Below are positions 55,918-64,000 of a DNA stretch of 64,000 bases, one piece after another. Source of the stretch: Ischnura elegans (lineage: Eukaryota; Arthropoda; Insecta; Odonata; Coenagrionidae); NCBI RefSeq assembly GCF_921293095.1, contig NC_060248.1, positions 132,072,972 to 132,136,971 on the forward strand, read 5' to 3'. Below the pieces are notes generated by a model. The model worked only from the letters and a program-made list of their open reading frames with translations. It was not told the DNA's origin and ran no database searches. Position numbers and translations under genes: made by a program. Numbering within the stretch: the first letter of the stretch is position 1; each line of letters opens with the position of its first letter.

Positions 55918-56218
55918 CGGACTTATTTCTCCTTGCATGTCTGTAATAAGTTTTGGTCTTCATGCATTGGCCATTATGACTCTAGCAGAACCCAAGTATC
56001 AGGCTACATTTCTTAAAATTATCCTCCTTGACGATAATTTAAGAGGAATTTATGACGACAGCTGTTTTCAGTGCAATGTACCGAACAGTTATTTTTTTGG
56101 AAGATTTATTAAAACTCTGACAAATGTATTTCTAAATAATTATACTAAAGTGAGGAATAACAGATTGGATGTCGCTAGACACTCTTCCAATAAGAGAAAA
56201 TACTCTACAATTATGTGA
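55918..56218 (+). pseudogene. P-type transposase C-terminal block, part 2
   Basis: The frame continues GLISPCMSVISFGLHALAIM, then KYQATFLKIILLDDNLRG, CFQCNVPNS and FFGRFIKTLTNVFLNNYTK to a stop at 56216-56218. The late Lys/Asn-rich helix is usual at the end of such transposases. It joins 53327-53530 when the nested element is taken out. Confidence 0.5.
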
Positions 56219-56521
56219 CTGCTTTCAATTCGGTGACTATATATTTCAATAAAATCATGTTTTATACATGACTAATTTGTATCATTCCTGTCTGCTCCTG
56301 TTTCACAATCAGCAATGGATGCACGATTATCCCGTGGTAAGTAAAACAGCAGTTTTTTAGTGGATTTCCTTGCCTCAAAGCGATTTCTTTTGCCAATATT
56401 CTACGCCGAAACAATACACTTGGTCGCAGGTGAGAGCAATCCCGCAGGCCTCCTAGATGACGGGCGCGCGACGTTGCCACATCGGTCACTCCGGCCTGTT
56501 TAAAGACGGCCGTGGTCTATA

Positions 56522-58509
56522 CCACTTCTATCATCGCCATAACCCTTATTTCATTATATCAGGTCTATTCTCTTGATGCACTTATCTAAGAGAGACCTTA
56601 TGCTACCTTCATACCTAGGTATATACCATACTCATGAGCTTTTCTTTGGTTTTGCATAAATAATTGAATTATATGAAAAAAACCTCAGCGAAGCGCAGCG
56701 TCCAGCACTTCACTGCAAACCCCGATTTTTATAGGAGATCCAAGTTCCACAAGCATGCCTTCCTTATTAGTAGGTGATAGAATAAATATTGTGCATCCTC
56801 CTTTGTGTCAGCATTTCTAATTCTCCAGATAACTTCACTTTCTTTTCACTCCAGATAAATATTTTTCTTCATCCACCCTGAAATAAATAAAAATAAAAAT
56901 TTTATTGCAATTTTCAAATTTATCCTTTCATTTAAAATTAAGTATTAATTAATTCATCATAGTTATACGCAAAATCGTTTTTGTTATTTCATGCTTGTAG
57001 CTTCGTTTTTAATTTGTTTGTAACATTTTCTTACGTGTTCTCATTATTTTAATTAGCTAAATTGATTTCCGTAATTTATCAAACAATGGATCAAATCCGA
57101 AAAATCAAGGACATCTTCACCTTCCCATAACATATTATTTAATTCCTTGGTTCAATTCAATCATTCAATTCTCATAGGCTTTTATGACGTCTGGTGTTCA
57201 AAAATGTATAACAATTGTTTTGGTGCAATATCAGTAAGAGATTCCTCAGGGAAAAATAAGGTTTCTTCTGCGATCGTGAGAAATGATAATGTCGTAAGAA
57301 ACCAATGATGCCATGCGTTATTTTTCTTTCCTTTACAAAATAATTATTGAGGAGAACATAACAACCGTACTAAGTAACAATTCCAACAAAAATCTAGATT
57401 AAATAGATCCACAAATAAGACATAAGACGTGAAAAATAAATAATGAATCAATACCGTATTTATTTAATATATCGCGGCACATATATATGAGGTTCACTCA
57501 CTATTTGTGTTTCATTTAAGCTCATTTTCTCACGCAGTACGTTAATTGCTTACGAATTTATTCCTGAAAAAATGAAACTTTAACGCGGAGTGATTGGCCT
57601 CCGGCTGATATGACGATAGTCCTCTTCCTACAAAAGTTGTGGAAAAATCCTTGTTTTCCGGAGATCTCTCCGACAAATATTCTAGTGATATATAGCTCTT
57701 TGACATATTTCAAGTAGAATTTATGAAATGCCTTTGTAGTGTCACCATAGTTTGCACACCTTTATAGCCACTCGAGAGGCCTTTTCATAGACCGTAGGCA
57801 ACTTTCCTGCGTTCTCGGATCTAAAGATATTTCATCACTTCTCTTAAAGTGGGTAACATCGATTTGTTGAACACCGACGAGGCGCCTAATAAGGGACAAG
57901 TCGTCTCTCTACGCATCCTTCATTACCTTCTACCATCTTCCGATTTATATTATAAAAGATATACGACCTCCTAGCTACATACGCGGGATAAATTTTGCTG
58001 TATTGGAGGCGTGGGAGGGGGTTAATCGAGCGGGGAGGGGAAGGGATCGGCCTGCGGCTCTTGTATCCGCGACGCTGCGCGGGCGTTGGAATATTTTCCT
58101 CGCGGACGATGACTCAAATTAGGCATTTTGTGGCTAAACGGTGGAAGATACGTCAAAATGCACAACAATTTTTCTAAAAGGACAGTAACTCGGCAAAATC
58201 TATAAGGAATGATCATAAAATACTTTATTTTTCGAATTTCGACCTTCCCCCTCACCCCCCCCCCCCCTAAATTGCATTTGAGCAAGAGTCAGGGGTTCAC
58301 CTAGAGGTCTCAAAATTTTCACGCCTTTCAAAATTTCCAATGTTTCAAAATTTTAATGTTAATTTGAAGTCTTATCACTCCCGCCTCGCACCTGTCGAGG
58401 CATCTTGCGGTGTGAAAAATACATTCGGATTATTAAACAAACAAATGAGACAAAGAGAACGTCATAACTTCCGCTTAAACTTCCATTTTGTCACATTATG
58501 TTTATCACA
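56522..58509. other. Stretch without recognised features
   Basis: AT-rich. The segment 57990-58100 is GC-rich (gtgggagggggttaatcgag and following) and may be a decayed element end. A C run at 58250-58267 separates it from the next LINE piece. No gene seen. Confidence 0.55.
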
Positions 58510-58712
58510 CTATGATGCATGATGGCCTGATGAAAACAATCTTTGAAGGACAGGTGGAAGGGAAGCATTTCAAGGTATGGCCATGAATGAATTCCATAGG
58601 ACTCATTACAAAGGATGTAAAAGAGAAGGAATACGTCGTTTTGAAAGAGCCGATAAGCGAGAAGAATAGAGTGCTTCGTCAAATTCATCGTGGGATTATT
58701 GACTGGTTGTAA
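58510..58712 (+). pseudogene. RTE-like LINE 3' end, diverged
   Basis: Matches 32425-32625 of the full LINE: catgatggcctgatgaaaac, gaaggacaggtggaag, aaagagaaggaatacgt and attgactggttgta. Coding is broken. Confidence 0.78.
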
Positions 58713-59789
58713 TGATTTTCCGGGTGGTAAAATGTTCGCCAAGCCGCTATTCTCGTCGGTGTCCGAGTGAATTCCGCGATCGTGGCAGACGTCACTCGAA
58801 GCCATGGCGTTTATATTGACAATGAGAGAAAGCAAATATCATTGCAACAGGAAAACATTTCCATACGAGGTTGAGGAGGTAGGGGTCTGAAATAAAAAGA
58901 TCTTTTCGGCGTGTAGGTGTTTGAGTTAATCAATGAGGTTAGAATTTAGGTGGAAAAATTTATATGAAGTGCCTCAATCGATTAAATTACAGTGAAATAT
59001 CGTATCGATGGAGTAGCTCGCTTATTATAATTTGGAATAATGAATTCATATCTCCAGTGGAGTCAAAAACAAACCCCGCTTTACGGTATTGATAAGTCTA
59101 AAGAGAAGACGAGGATAGACCTGGCGCTTCCGGACGACTTAACTATATAAAAGTTTCTCTCTTGAGTTTCCAACCAGTCGAGATAATAAAAAAATCATAT
59201 GTTCCAACGAATAAAGGCCCATAATACCCCTTCTTTACGAAAAAATCCGTGAATATGACTCTAGTTCATTGCCAAAGAAATAAAAAGGACCTGACGGACC
59301 TAGCAACGTTAAGCCGGATTTTACCACCCGCCTTATAGCTCAAGAGAACTTACAAGAGAAATCTGAAGTTTTAAAATCAGTATGTGCTTCGAATATGAAT
59401 TTCTCTTACCCAACATACATACTTAATTGCAGTTGAATCACAACTTGTGAGAGATAAGCGTCATAAAGGTAGAAATTAAATGTAAATTATGAAGTACTAC
59501 GGGATTATCACACAATTAGCACAGAGAGAGGATTTTTTTGTTCGCGATAATCCAGAAAATCGAAAGCAAATTTTTACGCATGTTTCTTATCTCGAAGAGA
59601 GTAGTTTAAGACTGTTCTTTTATTCTATATATTTTTATTTATGTAAGCACTTTATCACCAATTACTAAGTATTAATAATAATTCAAGTGGGGATATGATT
59701 GCATTCGTCATGAGGTTTGATATTTCGCTCATTTTAAAAATTTACAATTGACATTGAGGGGACATTTTTCCCTCTATGGGGTGCTTACA
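58713..59789. other. Stretch without recognised features
   Basis: No coding similarity. A TATA-like word ctatataaaag at about 59142 is not followed by any recognised gene. Confidence 0.55.
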
Positions 59790-60530
59790 TCGAGAACGAC
59801 ATCAATAAAATCAAAGAGAAGGCTACAGGAGACAACATCCAACGAGAAACCATTATTTTAACCTATATTGCGATGCGGACGGGCATAGGACTGGTCACAC
59901 TCCAGTAAGAGACGGAAAGGGATTTAAAGAAGATATGTAAATAAATATGGAATCAATATGGTTAAATATCAAATAAAAAAGGAAAGCAATAATGGCAACA
60001 AAAAGGGTGCCAAGACAAAAATTCAATTGGGAAAACTACAGATGGAAAAGGTAAATGAGTTTTTCTACCTCCGAATCCGATTCACCAGCCATGAACGAAG
60101 AAACAAAAAAATAAGAGTTTTCTTGAATAAGTTTTCTTGGATTAATAAAAAAATGGTTGAATAGCACAGTCGAAGCGGGTATTCTGCGTTAAAAAAGATT
60201 CACATGCAGCCAAAATAGCAAGCATTGAAGCAAGGAAACAATGGATTAGTTGCTGCATATGGAGAAAGTTTCAGTGTAGGGGAAGATCATATATTTTGAA
60301 ACCAGTAGATAAGTTAAAGGTGAAATCATTCGAAATGTGGAGTTGTAGAAAAATGATGAAGATGAAATGGATCGCCCGATTGATCAATGGAACGCCAGAA
60401 TGAGTTAAATACTTTAGTTTATTAGAAATGTAATACTGAAGACAATCGCAAATATGAACATATTAGCTGACAGGAAAGGGGATAGCATAGCTGTGTAAAA
60501 CCTATCTTCGGATTGATAACTTATGACGAT
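59790..60530 (+). pseudogene. RTE-like LINE fragment (reverse transcriptase to tail), heavily degraded
   Basis: The order of blocks matches the full LINE from about 31780 to 32630: IKEKATGDNI, ETERDLKK, KIQLGKLQMEKVNEFFYL, then RWNGSPD-like and a tail ending gattgataacttatgacgat. Stops and frameshifts are numerous, and the FADD box is lost. Confidence 0.72.
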
Positions 60531-62848
60531 TATTGCGGAAAATATACTGACATTTCTTAAATTTCCAATGACCTACGTCCTCGTATAGGTATTTCTATAA
60601 GTTTTTTTGCATCATGGCAATTGTAACACAATATATTTCTTTGGTAATCTTTCTATAGCAAGTTGATATGAGATTATATGCTTAGGATGATATAAGTCCA
60701 TTTTGGGGACGCACTTTATTTTTCAAGCGAAACCGCGAAAATAAATGCTTAGAATGGATTTATTTAATTCAATTTTTTTCGAAACTTACGCATAAAGAAC
60801 TGAAAACCAATAAACATCTAATAAATACCCATTATAACCTGTGTTTTGCAATTTTTATTTCGGCTATTATATTTTTTTAACCAGGTAACGACTGAATGAA
60901 AAAGTTTCTGCGATTTTTGTGGCAGTCTTATATTTTAATATCTATGAAATTCTGAGTCATAAGATGCAAGTCATATATCTTATGGCACTAATTGTTTCGG
61001 AGGTATAGCCTTGTACCACATGGTACCGCTAGGCGTTTAAGGTGTAAAAAAATCGAAGCTTGAAAAACATTCCGAAAAATCACATTTTAACGCCAAAAGC
61101 GTTAAATATTTATTATTTTTCGCTAATTATATTCATTTTTATTCAAAATTACGCTAAAATTTCCATAATATTCCAGTAATCATTAAATATCAGTGATTGT
61201 AAGATAGAATTTATGAATCAATGACGTAAAGAGCAAAAAGAAAATAATTTTTGTGTCTCAATCAATCGTTGCCGCACATGGAAAGGAGAAAAGCAGTCAA
61301 TGCATTTAACCCTATTTTGCATTTCAAAGCATTCTGTTCTTGTTCCTCGTGTACAGTTTTCAGTATCACACCGTCGCGGCGGGGGTTTGGATTTCACTAG
61401 GTGGTTGTGCCCGTCGTACCTACTTCGTCAGGGGCACGAGAAATAAGATACTCTGATGTCAGTTGAATACGTTCTTTGAAACATGGGTCAATTACATATC
61501 TATTTCTCCAGCCAATCACCCCATTCCAGTCGCACTTTTTCTGGATAGTTGTGCACGTCCTGGAGATTTTAGGGGATCCTTGTATCCTGGTGTGACCGTA
61601 ACAATGCCCACTGGAACTCAACCTGAGCTATGCTTTTCCACGATTTCAGCTCATTAGCATCTTTGCGTTTTGCGTCATTGCATCCAGAATTCAACTAAAA
61701 ATGGGCCACGACCATTTATTCGCCCTAACACTACCTTTCCAAAATCTTTTTCGTAGGTTTTCTCTTTCCCAGGTTTTACTAATTGTTAGTAGCTATCCGA
61801 GCTATTGAAGCATCACACTTTGTTGCCAAACCTTTTTGATCTCCCCTCATGAATTGATAACAGCCAATTCTTCCAAAATAGGATATTATCGACCAATTGA
61901 AACTCAAGCACTGTTTTACTGAAATATCCACCAAATCTTTCTTTTGCCATGTGAATATAAGGACGCATTTTCCTCATCTCATCTGCTTTATCCATAGCGG
62001 TGTTATCACAGCATTGAATAAATCTATTAATTTATAGAAATCTGTCACGTCTCATTGTGTTGTACACAAGCTCATTTCTGATGTGTTGTGCTGCATCACG
62101 AAAAGTGCCTTTTACTGGGAGACGTATTTTACTTACTTAGAAAAACAATTTCAAACAAACACTTCAGGTGTTATATTTGGGTCATTGCAGTTGCAGAATT
62201 GGCAATATTCCACTCTTACAATAAGGGCGAAAGGACTTCATCTAGAGACAGTTGAAAAATGTGGTTGTGTATGCTTCGTGAAACAGTGTGTTGGTTATCA
62301 GGATTGCAAGAAATCCTTTCGTGCACTACGATCTCTTCATCCAAACACGGGTTCTTGCTCCCTTCTTTTGTGAGACCTATTGAGTGCTTTGCGGCTCGGC
62401 ATGGCTTCTTTACACTTTTCAACATTCTCAGATATTTCTTGAGACATCAACTCAGCTGATTTCCACCTTTTAGAGCAACAAATTCACATTCGAGCGTCAA
62501 CTCGAGTTATTCATTCAGTCAGAAGGAAGGTATTCATCCTCTCATTGGAGTAGCACACGCTACATGCTATTGTAAGGAGTATGTGTAAGTTATTTCGGTT
62601 TTGCAAACAGATGGAAATGTGCAAAGTATTTTATTGTGATTGAGGTACAGTCGGATTCAAAAGTATTGCAACAAATGGAGCGGCGCCACTTTCGCCGCAG
62701 TTTGGAAATCGAGTTTCGGCATTTTCTATCGTACCAGTGGGAGGGAAATTTGAACAACATTCCCACCTCCCGTAATATTTTTATAACAACATCGTTAAAG
62801 GGAAATGTATGCGGGATATGTGCAATGTTTAATACCAAATAATTTATG
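60531..62848. other. Stretch without recognised genes
   Basis: Frames 61995-61813 and 61621-61397 (minus) lie in a row and may be pieces of one old transposon protein (KMRPYIHMAKERFGGYFSK; GWRNRYVIDPCFKERIQL), but I cannot assign a family. The rest is AT-rich and featureless. Confidence 0.45.
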
Positions 62849-62883
62849 CAGCATCTGCTAGATAATACATCTAGCAGATGCTG
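62849..62883. repeat. Perfect 15-bp hairpin next to a tRNA-like sequence
   Basis: CAGCATCTGCTAGAT at 62849-62863 pairs with 62869-62883 across a 5-base loop. Confidence 0.9.
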
Positions 62884-62910
62884 AAAAATGAATCCATAAT
62901 GAAGTCAACG

Positions 62911-62992
62911 TGTGAGATGGACTAGTGGTTAAGGTGAAGACTTACCACGACAGCAATCCTAAGTCGGCAGTTCGAACCTCTGCGGATCAATT
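62911..62992 (+). repeat. tRNA-like sequence, probably a SINE head
   Basis: Reads GATGGACTAGTGGTTAAGG (A-box-like), then GGCAGTTCGAACCTCTGC (B box GTTCGAACC) and a T run. Outer bases do not form an acceptor stem, so a functional tRNA is unlikely. Confidence 0.6.
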
Positions 62993-64000
62993 TTTTTCAG
63001 TTACATAGTATAGCAGTAACATTTTTTTCCACTTTAACTCATATTAACTTAATTAAAAACTGCTGCCGTATTAAAATTTTGAATAGAGAAAATTCTCTTT
63101 TTGCTTTCCGCGGATATAATATACGTTTTTACCGAAATATCAGTGCACCAATAATATGGAAAATATTTCAATCAGGTAAACCGCTCCATCAAGTCCTTTT
63201 TCGTATTACCCGAATATTCTATCGTTTTCAATAATATGTAAACACTCACGAGACCCGCTTAATTGTGGGGCCGGGTCGGAGTAAACTTCGAAGGTTGGCA
63301 CATGAAGCAACCTGCATTCGTTGCCTTCGCGGCGAGCCGGCGAGGACGGACACGGGCGCGACTGAGCAACTGAACCTGGAGTCAAACTCCAGGAGCAAGT
63401 GCCCAATCGAAATTAAGATTAGCGGATGGAATGTATTGAGGTAATTCGCGTCCACACAGACGTTGGGCTGTGTGTGTGTTTTCTTTCGGTCTCCGTGGCG
63501 AGGTTTTTCCTGTCTTTGGATTCATATTCAGACTCACCGTTTACCTCTCATCACTACGTGGCTCCGTGGTGGAGTGGGTCTATACTGAGTGCTGTAATTT
63601 CGTTAATATTGTTGCAAAGGATCGAGTCGGGCGTAATCATACTTTTTTCCATTTTTATAAGATGTATTCTTAATATCAACATAATCTCAGCAGGTGGCTG
63701 AAGAAAAAATCAGCAATGAATTTTTAGACGAATAAAGGTATTAAATTAATGAATCTAATTTGATATTAGTGACAGGTAGAAAAAATTAGTATTTTAACTC
63801 TTTCACTTAAATATCCTACGTCTATAAGTACTTTTCATATAATACCGAATGAACATTATCCATTTTTCCAACTTTTAAATAAATTTTAAGTTATCATACC
63901 GAAACATAGATATTTATTGTGAAATCTATTGCCCTTGCCTTCGGATTTCATTCCTGGCAACTTAAGGGAAACACCACGGCCGGCTCATTTCTCTCACCTA
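62993..64000. other. Right edge, nothing definite
   Basis: The segment 63255-63420 is GC-rich and contains a 7-bp hairpin CCTGGAG/CTCCAGG (63374-63392). The frames at 63206-63455 (minus) and 63426-63701 (plus) are not recognised. Confidence 0.5.

Larger units (their letters stand above)
53081..56514 (+). mobile_element. P-like DNA transposon remnant (3.4 kb) with a nested element
   Basis: The inverted ends CACGGCCGTCTTTAAACAGG continue perfectly to 26 bp, and GTCTATA stands on both sides (53074-53080 and 56515-56521; 8 bp if the next C is counted). P-type transposases make 7-8-bp duplications. Two plus-strand coding blocks remain: 53327-53530 (ITAEEYSGLNYVCGYAVR, Cys pairs, YFKD) and about 55918-56218 (GLISPCMSV, ATFLKIILLDDNL, then FFGRFIKTLTNVFL). 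They resemble the C-terminal part of P/THAP-type transposases. A 2386-bp element (53531-55916) sits between them. Confidence 0.75.

Noticed and set aside
59142..59200. A TATA-box promoter
   Set aside because: ctatataaaag stands alone, with no initiator-plus-gene context downstream.
61397..61995. An ISXO2/MULE-type transposase
   Set aside because: Two frames in a row hinted at it, but no catalytic motif could be placed, so no family was assigned.
62911..62992. A functional tRNA gene
   Set aside because: The A and B boxes are present but the ends do not form a 7-bp acceptor stem.

Overview
This is a eukaryotic window, AT-rich and crowded with transposable elements. Introns reach about 8 kb, exons are about 85-245 bases, and splice sites are canonical with one exception. 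Two conserved animal genes can be read. Together with the transposon families (hAT, PIF/Harbinger, pogo-like, P-like, piggyBac-like, several non-LTR retrotransposons, tRNA-derived SINEs) they suggest an arthropod, probably an insect or related hexapod. I cannot name a species.

Layout. (1) 1-22429, plus strand: the 3' half of a gene for an SVOP-like major facilitator transporter. Six exons encode 275 residues ending in a stop; the 5' half lies left of the window. The 8.3-kb intron after the first visible exon is mostly transposon. It holds a 2.8-kb hAT element, a PIF/Harbinger element inserted in the tail of a LINE, and a 2.6-kb pogo-like element with a LINE fragment inside. (2) 23579-25439, minus strand: a complete four-exon EMG1/NEP1 gene (237 residues) for the 18S rRNA pseudouridine N1-methyltransferase. 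It converges on the SVOP gene, the two stops lying 1.15 kb apart. A weak candidate first exon of a divergent gene lies just upstream of EMG1. (3) 26000-64000: I find no host gene. The region is a mosaic of a nearly intact full-length RTE-like LINE with a 13-bp target duplication (29173-32630), older LINE fragments, SINEs, two copies of a TA-flanked MITE carrying CRE-like sites, P-type transposase remnants, a 1.3-kb degenerate tandem repeat (44221-45545), and a 3.4-kb P-like element (53081-56514) that carries another inserted element with a LINE reverse transcriptase.

The two host genes are unrelated in function: one is a vesicle-type transporter, the other a ribosome assembly enzyme. Elsewhere the signal is repeat biology. 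Target-site duplications and interrupted copies often fix the order of insertion exactly (Harbinger into LINE; inner element into P-like element). Several elements have become long foldbacks whose transcripts could form hairpin RNA. No CRISPR, operon or prokaryotic feature is present.
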